The notes below the pieces were generated by a model. The model worked only from the letters and a program-made list of their open reading frames with translations. It searched no databases and was not told where the DNA came from. Of a DNA stretch of 64,000 nt, positions 43,164 through 50,454 are shown one piece after another (the stretch's first letter is position 1; every line of letters starts with the position of its first letter). The position numbers and the translations under genes are program-made. Source of the DNA: Gallintestinimicrobium propionicum (GTDB taxonomy: Bacteria; Bacillota; Clostridia; Lachnospirales; Lachnospiraceae); contig NZ_JAOQJY010000013.1 in assembly GCF_025567525.1 (NCBI RefSeq), positions 44,575 to 108,574 of the forward strand. Reading direction: 5' to 3'.

Positions 43164-43200
43164 AAACGGCGGCTCAATTTTCAGAGCCGCCGTTTCTCTT
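43164..43200 (+). terminator. Terminator after the cargo lipoprotein
   Basis: AAACGGCGGCTC and GAGCCGCCGTTT with an eight-base loop, then CTCTTT. Confidence 0.85.
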
Positions 43201-43513
43201 TGGATATTCAGTAACCCCACGGCGGCCCATAGGAGGGTGTCGCCGTGTCCATCTTACTTTCTCACAATTCCCATGACCTTCACCAGCTAAAAAAAGCGTA
43301 GCTCCCCCTCCGGGACAGTCTGGCTATGAAGGTACAATATATCAGTACAATTATGATAATGTAATTTCATGCGTCTGCATAGTGTCTTGCTGTGCGGGCG
43401 CATTTCTTTTGCTTTGCCTCGGGCCAACTTGGCCCGAAGTCCAACCCCGGTGTCGCTCTCCGCCGCCCTCCGCTTCGGTCGCTCGTCAACCAACAACCGA
43501 AACGGAGGTCAAT
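43201..43513. other. Non-coding stretch before the sigma-like gene
   Basis: Contains an imperfect hairpin (CACGGCG to CGCCGTG, about 43,218-43,247), an AT-rich patch with GTACAAT twice and TATGAT (about 43,330-43,360) that may be a promoter, and palindrome copy 16. No gene is recognised. Confidence 0.45.
43417..43439. repeat. ICE1 23-bp palindrome, copy 16
   Basis: Arms CCTCGGGCCA / TGGCCCGAAG, 75 bases before the sigma-like gene. Confidence 0.86.
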
Positions 43514-43936
43514 ATGGCTATTATCAATTTGCGGGACTATTACCCATTCTATACATCAGATTGCTTCATGGAAGTATCGGAAGAAGTTGCAGAAATGTTC
43601 AAAGAGTTTGATCGTAAAGAGGCTGCCTACCGGCTGCGTACATACCGCCACAAAGCCTACTATTCCCTTGATCGGGATGACGGGCTGGAGCATGAAGCTG
43701 TCTTTGTCGCCTTATCTCCCCATGAACTGTATGAGCGGAAAGTGACCATGCAGGAGCTTCATGCGGCGATTGCCAGTCTGCCGAACAAACAGGCAAAACG
43801 GATTTACGCTCATTTCATTCTCGGCATGACCAAACAGGATATTGCCCGGGCAGAGGGCGTCCATGAAAAAGTGGTTCGTGTCGCAATCGAGCGAGGTCTG
43901 CGGCACTTAGAAAAAATTTTGAAAAATTCTTTGTAA
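43514..43936 (+). CDS. Sigma-70-like (region 4) regulatory protein
   Basis: A 140-residue protein. The C-terminal half (LHAAIASLPNKQAKRIYAHFILGMTKQDIARAEGVHEKVVRVAIERGLRHLEKIL) is a sigma-70 region 4-type helix-turn-helix. The N-terminus (MAIINLRDYYPFYTSDCFMEVSEEV) is typical of the short sigma-like proteins in Tn916/Tn1549 elements. It may act at the recombinase promoter. GGAGG lies five bases before the ATG. Confidence 0.85.
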   Translation: MAIINLRDYYPFYTSDCFMEVSEEVAEMFKEFDRKEAAYRLRTYRHKAYYSLDRDDGLEHEAVFVALSPHELYERKVTMQELHAAIASLPNKQAKRIYAHFILGMTKQDIARAEGVHEKVVRVAIERGLRHLEKILKNSL

Positions 43937-43986
43937 GGCGTACCGATTTAGGCCGGAAAATGAAATGGCTTATGAGAGGCAAAACA

Positions 43987-44009
43987 CTTCGGGTCACAAT
44001 GGCCCGAGG
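43987..44009. repeat. ICE1 23-bp palindrome, copy 17
   Basis: Arms CTTCGGGTCA / TGGCCCGAGG, downstream of the sigma-like gene. Confidence 0.86.
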
Positions 44010-44443
44010 TTCAGACAAGCCTCATGCAGATTGAAAATTGAATAAAAAGACACCCGGATACGAAGGGAAACGCGCTGTGTGACAGACCCGCCATGACCTC
44101 GGATTTCAGAGAATACAGTCTTTGTAAAACTGAGCGAGCGAACAGGTCCATGCCATAGGTGGGGCAAGGCTGGCTCCACCGGAACAGGCGCAGAACCCGG
44201 ATACTTGCGTTTAGTCACAGTCCGAGCGTTGAAGCGGCCTTGCAAGCCGTGAGCCGTCGCAGGCAATGAGAACGCCTTGCCATCAGAATGGGGAGAGTTG
44301 AAATACTATGGGGCATGAAGCCTATGTCCGTCCGGTGTGTCTGAAATGAAATGAAAACCTATGGGGAGCCCCCGGCAATGCTGTCTGATGATAGGCCAAC
44401 CGATCCGGCGTGGCTCCCCATCTTTTCAAAAGAGGAGCACTTT
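44010..44443. other. Non-coding region with several stem-loops (possible structured RNA)
   Basis: About 430 bases without a credible gene. It contains GGTGG...CCACC (about 44,158-44,181), a direct repeat ACCCGGATAC (about 44,052 and 44,197), and a long hairpin whose outer arms are ATGGGGAGCC (44,357-44,366) and GGCTCCCCAT just before the next gene's ribosome-binding site. It could be a leader or an ICE-encoded RNA. Confidence 0.4.
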
Positions 44444-44647
44444 ATGGGAAATGCGTTTGGAATGATCCCCGGCTTGGAACCGGACGAATGGAGCAAGGAC
44501 GCCTGCCGTGGTTATGTCATTATGGCAATGGAGAACTGCGGATTTTCAAAGAAGGATATACGGCGAGTTGTGGGGCAACTTTATGAAATATTTGACCTCA
44601 ACAGCGTGGAGGACGCCAAAGAAAAGTACCTTTCCAGTCCTTGCTGA
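44444..44647 (+). CDS. Small conserved ICE protein of unknown function
   Basis: A 67-residue protein (MGNAFGMIPGLEPDEWSKDA) with an acidic, helical sequence. GAGGAG lies six bases before the ATG at 44444. Its position between sigma-like and recombinase genes suggests a role in excision or its control, but nothing in the sequence proves this. Confidence 0.65.
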   Translation: MGNAFGMIPGLEPDEWSKDACRGYVIMAMENCGFSKKDIRRVVGQLYEIFDLNSVEDAKEKYLSSPC

Positions 44648-44670
44648 CCTCGGGCCACATTGACCCGAAG
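44648..44670. repeat. ICE1 23-bp palindrome, copy 18
   Basis: Arms CCTCGGGCCA / TGACCCGAAG, contiguous with the preceding stop. Confidence 0.86.
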
Positions 44671-44686
44671 TGGAGAAAGCTCAAAG

Positions 44687-44713
44687 GGCGGCACCTGCTG
44701 GGTGCCGTCTTTT
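44687..44713 (+). terminator. Intrinsic terminator
   Basis: CGGCACC and GGTGCCG stem with a five-base loop, followed by TCTTTT. Confidence 0.75.
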
Positions 44714-44780
44714 GACATTTCCCCACAGGACAAGCGGGAAAGGCTGGCATATACACGCACTTTCGCAAAGGAGGTTTTCA

Positions 44781-44957
44781 ATGACGCAAGCTGTCACTTA
44801 TGAACGAGAAACAAAGTCTGTCGCATTTCAAGGGAAGATCATTGTGCTGGAAAGCCTCACGCCGGTACTTTCCCCGAAGGAGAAAGAACAGCGCAAAAAA
44901 GAAATTGAGCGTTGTCTTTACGAGGTGTTCAGTAAATATGGGGACAGATTTCCCTAA
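44781..44957 (+). CDS. Small protein upstream of the ICE1 recombinase
   Basis: A 58-residue protein (MTQAVTYERETKSVAFQGKI) with a basic helical middle (SPKEKEQRKKEIERCLYEVF). GGAGG lies six bases before the ATG. The recombinase promoter overlaps its last codons. It could be an excision helper; I do not recognise it. Confidence 0.65.
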   Translation: MTQAVTYERETKSVAFQGKIIVLESLTPVLSPKEKEQRKKEIERCLYEVFSKYGDRFP

Positions 44958-44998
44958 TCATTCGCAACATTGTTGTCCGGGGCTGCTGATGGTATAAT
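44941..44998 (+). promoter_or_regulatory. Promoter/operator of the recombinase (twin of 37,403-37,460)
   Basis: -35 TTGTTG (44970-44975), 17-base spacer, -10 TATAAT (44993-44998). Upstream GGGACAG, CTAATC, TTCGCAACATT and TGTCC match the relaxase-operon promoter block for block. Confidence 0.8.
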
Positions 44999-45046
44999 AT
45001 AGTTGTAAGGTTGGTAGCTCCATTCCAACAAGGAAAGGAGCCCAAT

Positions 45047-46555
45047 ATGGAATTTATCAGAGAAGATTGTATTTACGCAAGACAGTCAGTAGACCGCAAG
45101 GACAGTATCAGCATTGAAAGTCAGATCGACTTTTGCAAGTATGAATTGAAAGGCGGGAGCTGCCGGGTATTTAAGGACAAAGGCTATTCCGGTAAGAATA
45201 CGGACAGACCTGAGTTTCAAAAGCTGCTGGGCGAGATCCGCAAAGGAAAGGTCCGGCGGGTCATCGTGTACAAGCTGGACCGTATAAGCCGCTCTATTCT
45301 GGACTTTGCAACGATGATGGAGCTGTTTCAAGAGTACGATGTGGAGTTTGTATCCTCCACGGAAAAGTTTGATACTTCGACCCCGATGGGCCGGGCCATG
45401 CTGAATATCTGCATTGTATTCGCCCAGCTTGAACGTGAGACAATTCAGAAGCGTGTCACAGACGCCTACTATTCACGGTGCCTGAAAGGCTTCCACATGA
45501 GCGGGCAGGCACCATACGGTTATCAGTTAGAGCCTACTGTGGTAGAGGGTATCCGCACAAAGAAAATGGTTGCCGACCCCGTAGCCGCCGACCATGTTCG
45601 GCTGATGTTTGAAATGTACGCTGAACCGGAAACCTCCTTCGGAGATATTACCCGATACTTCGAGGAACATGACATAAAAATTTATGGAAAATCCATGTTC
45701 CGTACATTTCTTTCCCAGCTTTTAAGAAACCCCGTTTACGCACAGGCCGATTTGGAGCTGTACGAATTTTTCAAGAGTCAGGGTGCAGCGATTGTCAATG
45801 ACGCTTCTGACTTTGCCGGGACAAACGGCTGCTATCTCTATCAGGGGCGGGATGTGAAAGAGGACAAGGACAGGTGCTTAAAAGACCAGATACTTGTTAT
45901 CGCTCCCCATGAAGCACTCATTTCCTCTGACACATGGCTGAAATGCCGGAAAAAACTTATGGCAAATACCACCTTCCAGCAGGGACGGAAACCGAAGAAC
46001 ACTTGGCTGGCCGGAAAAATCAAATGCGGGCATTGTGGGTATGCTCTGAAAGCCACCCATGTACCAAACAGCACCGGATATTTCCGCTGTACCAAACGGA
46101 CGGAAAACAAAGGCTGTCCGGGCTGCGGGAAAATCCGCAAAGAAGAATTTGAGCAATTCATTTTCTCGGCCATGCAGGAAAAGTTCAAAGACTTTCAGAT
46201 ACTCCACGGCAGAGAGGAAAAAGTCAATCCGAAACTGACCGCCTATCAAGTGGAGCTGGCACAGGTGGAGGCAGAAATTGAAAAGCTGCTGGATATGCTA
46301 ACCGGAGCCAATGCGACCTTGCTTGCCTACGCTAACAAAAAAATTGAAGAACTGGACACCCGACGCCAGACCATTTCAAAGGCAATCGCTGAATTGAGCG
46401 TTGAAACCATATCGCCCCAGCAGATAAAGAAGTTGTCCTATTATCTCGACAACTGGGAGAGCATAGATTTTGACGACAAAAGAAAAGCCGCCGATGGTTT
46501 GATCTCTACGATCAAGGCCGCCAGCGACCGTGTTCAGATAGAGTGGAAAATCTGA
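45047..46555 (+). CDS. Large serine recombinase of ICE1
   Basis: A 502-residue site-specific recombinase. The catalytic domain has the nucleophile Ser14 (YARQSVD), then YSGKNTDRPEFQKLL and YKLDRISRSILDFA. A recombinase domain (GQAPYGYQLEP) and a zinc ribbon (CGHCG, CTKRTENKGCPGC) follow, then a coiled coil. It should integrate and excise ICE1 at tetR; its gene ends 59 bases from the right end. The start at 45047 has GGAAAGGAG before it; 12 extra codons upstream are not needed. Confidence 0.95.
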   Translation: MEFIREDCIYARQSVDRKDSISIESQIDFCKYELKGGSCRVFKDKGYSGKNTDRPEFQKLLGEIRKGKVRRVIVYKLDRISRSILDFATMMELFQEYDVEFVSSTEKFDTSTPMGRAMLNICIVFAQLERETIQKRVTDAYYSRCLKGFHMSGQAPYGYQLEPTVVEGIRTKKMVADPVAADHVRLMFEMYAEPETSFGDITRYFEEHDIKIYGKSMFRTFLSQLLRNPVYAQADLELYEFFKSQGAAIVNDASDFAGTNGCYLYQGRDVKEDKDRCLKDQILVIAPHEALISSDTWLKCRKKLMANTTFQQGRKPKNTWLAGKIKCGHCGYALKATHVPNSTGYFRCTKRTENKGCPGCGKIRKEEFEQFIFSAMQEKFKDFQILHGREEKVNPKLTAYQVELAQVEAEIEKLLDMLTGANATLLAYANKKIEELDTRRQTISKAIAELSVETISPQQIKKLSYYLDNWESIDFDDKRKAADGLISTIKAASDRVQIEWKI

Positions 46556-46600
46556 CATTTCCGCTCTATCGCCCCTCATTTCTATTTTATCTTGTTTGTA

Positions 46601-46614
46601 CCCCTTGTACACCG
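46601..46614 (+). other. ICE1 right end (attR core and terminal sequence)
   Basis: CCCCTTGTACAC followed by CG core (46613-46614), the inverse of the left end. Right of the core is tetR 5' coding sequence. Confidence 0.8.
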
Positions 46615-46858
46615 ATGTTTCATTTTCTTTTTTATCAGCAGGCATATCATATTCCTCTGCCTGTTCGCCATCCCCCTGCTCCATCCTTTTTACAATATGT
46701 TCAAAAATATCTCTCTTACTCTCATAATGCCTATACAATGCACCTTTTGTCATGCCAAGCTCGCCCGCAATCTGACTGACAGAAACTGCTTCATATCCAT
46801 CTCTCGCAAATAAATGTAATGCAACAATCAAGATATCTTCCTTTGTAGTTTTTGACAT
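46613..46858 (-). pseudogene. tetR, 5' half (DNA-binding domain), interrupted by ICE1
   Basis: Encodes 82 residues from MSKTTKEDILIVALHLFARDGY through the HTH VSQIAGELGMTKGALYRHYESKRDIF to ENETS. GGAGG lies seven bases before the ATG. The frame then runs into ICE1 antisense to the recombinase and would make a hybrid tail. The 3' half is at 19,411-19,760. Without the ligand/dimer domain the product is probably inactive, so target genes may be derepressed while ICE1 is inserted. Confidence 0.92.
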
Positions 46859-46880
46859 ACCCACACCTCCTGCTCCGCAA

Positions 46881-46926
46881 AATAAACGACCGTTTACAAT
46901 CAAATTATAGTAAACGGTCGTTTATT
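46881..46926 (-). promoter_or_regulatory. tetR promoter with double TetR-type operator
   Basis: AATAAACGACCGTTTAC (46881-46897) and its exact reverse complement (46910-46926) flank a 12-base spacer; each contains the small palindrome AAACG-N2-CGTTT. On the minus strand TATAAT (46908-46903) lies in the spacer and TTGTCA lies 19 bases upstream, so one operator copy fills the promoter spacer. This is typical of TetR autoregulation. Confidence 0.8.
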
Positions 46927-46930
46927 CATG

Positions 46931-46965
46931 ACAATAGAATGCTCGCAGAGCGTGCATTCTATTGT
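46931..46965. repeat. 35-bp dispersed host palindrome, copy 4
   Basis: Perfect arms, same orientation as copy 3. It abuts the tetR operator and marks this side of ICE1 as host DNA. Confidence 0.9.
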
Positions 46966-46968
46966 TTG

Positions 46969-47232
46969 TCAAGTCAGATATCTACAAAAAATCTCCTGAT
47001 ATACCATAAACAGAAGCTGCGGCAGATACTGTTTGCTTACCGGATATTCCCCAACCTGAATCGTCCCTGAGTAATCCATATTCAGCCCTACCATGCAGAC
47101 GAACAGCAGAACAACACGCAGTCGCCGCAGGCACTTACCAAACGATAATTCTGCCAGCAGAAATCCTGCAATCAGATAGACAGCCATCCCATTACTGTTT
47201 AATCGTGCCTCATTCCAGTAACGTATTTCCAA
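46969..47232 (-). CDS. Possible short membrane protein or C-terminal fragment
   Basis: An 87-codon frame beginning six bases after the large surface-protein gene. It has two hydrophobic segments (MAVYLIAGFLLAEL and VVLLFVCMVGLNM). The only start is a non-ATG codon and no good ribosome-binding site is seen. It may be the remnant of a longer membrane protein, and the call is weak. Confidence 0.35.
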   Translation of the reverse strand: MEIRYWNEARLNSNGMAVYLIAGFLLAELSFGKCLRRLRVVLLFVCMVGLNMDYSGTIQVGEYPVSKQYLPQLLFMVYQEIFCRYLT

Positions 47233-47238
47233 CAGCCG

Positions 47239-49470
47239 TTACTTCTTCTCGTTTACGGTTACGGTCATTCTTATGACCTTTGACTGACCGTTTTGCAATC
47301 TGACAACCGCCTTGACGACTGTCTTTCCGGGCTTCAGACCCGTGATCCTGCCATTTGAGCTAACGCGCGCCACATCCGGATTGAGGACCGAAAAAGTCAC
47401 TTTATCAACATTGAACCAGTTGACCCCTTTCTCAAACCAGAAGTACGTCCCCTGCCTCTCGCGGATGGTGGCTGATTGTTTCGTGGCTTTGATCGACCGC
47501 AGTATCTGTTTCGTGAGTGCTTCTTCCTCATCGGCTGTCACTAACTCATAGATTCCGTGACCCAGCTCATTATGATCCAGTTCAACGCTTCCATCTGCCG
47601 CTACCCTGAAAGGCATTTTACTGACCACAAGCTTCTCACCTGTTTCGGGATCTATCTCAATGATCTTCATTTTTTTAGGTCTCATGGTTCTTTTCAGAAG
47701 CGTATTTACATTGACCGTCACTTCCCGGATGACCCAGTCGTTTTTCGTGAGCATCTTTATCGTGGTCTTTACATTCTTCGTACCTGCTGCCTTTACGATC
47801 TCTGAAAGTGCTTCCCCGGAGATCTTCACATTGCCAAAACCTCTATCAAGAATTTCTGCGGTAGCTGAAGTGATCTTACCTTTGGCATTCTTCGATACAT
47901 TGACCACTATATTCATTCCTGTCTTTTCATTTCTGATCTCGGTCCTGATCTGTACGGAACCGTCCTCTGCCCGGATTTCAGTCGTGGTCACAACTGTACC
48001 ATCTTCTCTGGTTTCGGTCTTAGTCGTAGTCTTGTCCTTGTTATCGTCCTGTGGCGGAGCAGTTTCAGATCCGCTGTCGGTGGAACCGTCTGATGAACTG
48101 CTGCCGGAGCTGCTGCCACTGTCCGAGCTGCTGCCGGAACTGCTTCCACCGGAAGTACCCCCATCCGAACTACTGCCGCCGGAGCTGCTGCCACTGTCCG
48201 AGCTACTGCCGCCGGATGATTCTTTCGTAAATGCCATTCCGACCACATCACTCATGATATGACCATCTTCTATCGCAATTGCCCGGATCGTAGTCGTCTC
48301 TGTCAGCGTAATCGGTGTGTCGTACTTCTTCGATTCCTTTGTTGGCACTGTATCATCTGTTGTGTAATAAATAATCGCACCGGTGGTCGCTGTGATCGTC
48401 ACATCCGTGCGATCCGAAAACTTGTCAGCACCGGAAATCGTCGGAACGCCGCTGTCTCTCGGAGTTTCAATCTTACGATTGCCAGCTGCCAAAATTGTAT
48501 TGTCTGATCCGACCGCTCTGACATGAAGATCAACCATCTGACTGCCGAAAAATGTCTCCCGCTTCTCAAGTTCCTGCAATGGGTGATAATTTATGCCATC
48601 GATACTATACTGATATTTCCCCATATCAGTATCTGCCAGACCTGTCACCTGCATAACATATACGGTAGCGCTATCGTTTGGTCTTATACTCACATCAAAC
48701 TGAATTGTTTCCTCCTGTGGCGGAGCAGTTTCAGATCCGCTGTCAGTGGAACCGCCTGATGAACTGCTGCCGCCGGATGATTCTTTCGTAAATGCCATTC
48801 CGACCACATCACTCATGATATGACCATCTTCTATCGCAATCGCCTGGATCGTAGTCGACTCTGTCAGCGTAATCGGTGTATTGTACTGCTGTGATCCATT
48901 TGTTGGCACTGTACCATCTGTTGTGTAATAAATGATCGCACCGGAGGTCGCTGTGATCGTCACCTCCGTGCGGTCTGAAAACTTGTCAGTACCGGAGATC
49001 GTCGGAACGTCGCTGGCGTCCGGAGTTGTGATCTCACGATTGCCGGCTGCCAAAATCGTATCGCCTGATCCGACCGCTCTGACGTAAAGATCAACCTTCT
49101 GACTGGCGCCAAATGTCTCCTGCGTCTGAAGTTGCTGCAATGAGTAATAATCTGTGCCATTGATACTATACTGATAGCTCATCCTATCAGTATCTGCCAG
49201 ATTTGTCACCTGCATAACATATACGGTAGCGCTATCGTTTGGTCTTATACTCACATCAAACTGAATTGTTTCCTCCTGTGGCGCTGTGCCCTGATCTCCG
49301 GATTCTGCCGTCCCGGTGTTGTCGCTCGCGTATACCGTTTCCGGTGCGAGCAATCCACCAGGTACACTCATGGATGACACGACCGTAGCTGCGGCAATCC
49401 CCAAGGTCAGGATTTTTGCCAATGCTTTGCTTTGTTTTGATTTCCGTTGTTTCATTTTTCGTTGTCTCAT
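47239..49470 (-). CDS. Secreted repetitive surface protein with chitobiase-type and Ig-like domains
   Basis: A 743-residue exported protein. The signal peptide (LAKILTLGIAAATVVSSM) ends near YAS. Two near-identical units of about 175 residues follow. Each has FDVSIRPNDSATVYVMQVT and a CHB_HEX_C-like domain (FSDRTEVTITATSGAIIYYTTDGTVPT). A Ser-Gly-Asp linker of about 60 residues, a central domain and a C-terminal BIG-type Ig domain (FSVLNPDVARVSSNGRITGLKPGKTVVKAVV) complete it. No LPXTG anchor is seen. AAAGGAGG lies nine bases before the ATG. Confidence 0.85.
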   Translation of the reverse strand: MRQRKMKQRKSKQSKALAKILTLGIAAATVVSSMSVPGGLLAPETVYASDNTGTAESGDQGTAPQEETIQFDVSIRPNDSATVYVMQVTNLADTDRMSYQYSINGTDYYSLQQLQTQETFGASQKVDLYVRAVGSGDTILAAGNREITTPDASDVPTISGTDKFSDRTEVTITATSGAIIYYTTDGTVPTNGSQQYNTPITLTESTTIQAIAIEDGHIMSDVVGMAFTKESSGGSSSSGGSTDSGSETAPPQEETIQFDVSIRPNDSATVYVMQVTGLADTDMGKYQYSIDGINYHPLQELEKRETFFGSQMVDLHVRAVGSDNTILAAGNRKIETPRDSGVPTISGADKFSDRTDVTITATTGAIIYYTTDDTVPTKESKKYDTPITLTETTTIRAIAIEDGHIMSDVVGMAFTKESSGGSSSDSGSSSGGSSSDGGTSGGSSSGSSSDSGSSSGSSSSDGSTDSGSETAPPQDDNKDKTTTKTETREDGTVVTTTEIRAEDGSVQIRTEIRNEKTGMNIVVNVSKNAKGKITSATAEILDRGFGNVKISGEALSEIVKAAGTKNVKTTIKMLTKNDWVIREVTVNVNTLLKRTMRPKKMKIIEIDPETGEKLVVSKMPFRVAADGSVELDHNELGHGIYELVTADEEEALTKQILRSIKATKQSATIRERQGTYFWFEKGVNWFNVDKVTFSVLNPDVARVSSNGRITGLKPGKTVVKAVVRLQNGQSKVIRMTVTVNEKK

Positions 49471-49535
49471 TCGTCGATCCCTCCTTTTACTGATGCTGTT
49501 ATTAGGCGTTTGCGAAACTATTTTTATTATCTGGG

Positions 49536-49766
49536 CTACCTGGCTGTGGGCGCAGTGGCATTCTGATCAAGCTGCTCTGGATTTTCTCTGTTAATCCGAT
49601 CTACAATATAATTGATAGAATCTTTGATGTTAGCTGCATTGATAGGATTGTTCGTCTTAGAAGTAAATACCAGATCCTCAAATCCTTCTCTCGGAGAAAA
49701 CCGAGTAGCAATGTCTTTATGGTATGTTCTCTGATATATAAGCACATCATGCACTTTCTTAATCAT
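49536..49766 (-). pseudogene. Tyrosine integrase fragment
   Basis: The frame reads TRFSPREGFEDLVFTSKTNNPINAANIKDSINYIVDRIN, a segment from the catalytic domain of Tn916-type integrases before the R-H-R-Y residues. Neither the arm-binding N-terminus nor the catalytic tyrosine is present. Just upstream a 12-codon frame with a good ribosome-binding site (GGGAGG, ATGGGTAAA near 49,805) may be the original start. It is a relic of an older element. Confidence 0.7.
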
Positions 49767-50211
49767 TGGAATCTTGCGAAATCCTGCATATTTATTTTAC
49801 CCATATAATTTCCTCCCAAAAAATATGGAGAAGATTATATGTCTCTCTTCTCCATAAATATATCATGTTTATCACTTAATTTCTACGGCTTTTAAGCTGG
49901 GGAAACGCTGATTAATTCATGCATCTCCTTCCCCTTTGTCTTATCTACTGCATCCCTTCCTGCAGGTGTCCCGGACACCCTTGCCTTCATTGCTCGTTGC
50001 TCGCATAAACAATAGAATGCACGCTCTGCGATCATTCTATTGTCATGAATAAAAAGAACCGGCTGATTCATAAATGCCGATTCCCGGGTATAAAAAAGCT
50101 GAGGCCGTTGTCCTATGATTAGGAAATGCTGACCTCATCGTTTTTGAAATATTTAGTTGTCACAACGATATAATAGCGGAAGTTTTCAACACCATCCGGA
50201 TATGAGTCATC
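49767..50211. other. Intergenic region with hairpin and palindrome
   Basis: Contains TATGGAGAAGA and TCTTCTCCATA, an 11-bp stem with an 11-base loop (about 49,824-49,856), and host palindrome copy 5. No gene beyond the 12-codon integrase start is recognised. Confidence 0.45.
50009..50043. repeat. 35-bp dispersed host palindrome, copy 5
   Basis: Same orientation as copy 1, with centre CACGCTCTGCGAT and the same CATGAA extension. Confidence 0.88.
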
Positions 50212-50454
50212 TCAAATCTGATTTCCGTATTTCTTTAACTCTTCCCTATACAATTCAGCTATATATGCCGGACCATTGCACCACAGCTTTGTTTTCTCAT
50301 CATACAGTGCTTTTCCTGTCTTTGAACACAGAAAATCTGTCAATATCTCTTTTCTGTCCTTTCCCGTTTCTTCTGCAATCTCATCTGTCACCATAGTGAT
50401 AAGAAGGTCTATTGTATAATTCATTTTTTCCTTTGGAATTGTTACTTCAGCCAT
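50212..50454 (-). CDS. Small protein, third gene of the DUF3791-DUF3990 operon
   Basis: An 80-residue acidic helical protein (MAEVTIPKEKMNYTIDLLIT; CNGPAYIAELYREELKKYG). I do not recognise the family. It overlaps the DUF3990-like gene by 13 bases and so should be co-translated with it. Given an ADP-ribosyltransferase-like neighbour, an antitoxin or target-recognition role is possible but unproven. Confidence 0.7.
   Translation of the reverse strand: MAEVTIPKEKMNYTIDLLITMVTDEIAEETGKDRKEILTDFLCSKTGKALYDEKTKLWCNGPAYIAELYREELKKYGNQI

Larger units (their letters stand above)
19759..46614 (+). mobile_element. ICE1: Tn1549/CTn5-like integrative and conjugative element in tetR
   Basis: About 26.85 kb between two CG dinucleotides. 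The ends are imperfect inverted copies: GTGTACAAAGGG inward from the left and GTGTACAAGGGG inward from the right. It contains a full set of conjugation genes, relaxase, MobC and, at its right edge, a large serine recombinase. The gene order matches the Tn1549 group, but the integrase is a serine recombinase as in C. difficile CTn5-type elements. The van operon is absent; a two-component system with a lipoprotein takes the cargo position. The length includes a 291-base N gap. Confidence 0.93.

Noticed and set aside
43994..44266. Minus-strand 90-codon frame
   Set aside because: No ribosome-binding site, no domain, and it lies in a stem-loop-rich block better explained as non-coding.
21325..44670. 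23-bp palindromes as a CRISPR array or as transcription terminators
   Set aside because: Spacing is irregular (hundreds to thousands of bases) and no T-run follows the stems.
46376..46903. Reading the right-hand tetR as a complete 175-residue regulator
   Set aside because: Its last 90 or so codons are ICE1 sequence, mostly antisense to the recombinase; the true C-terminal half is at 19,411.
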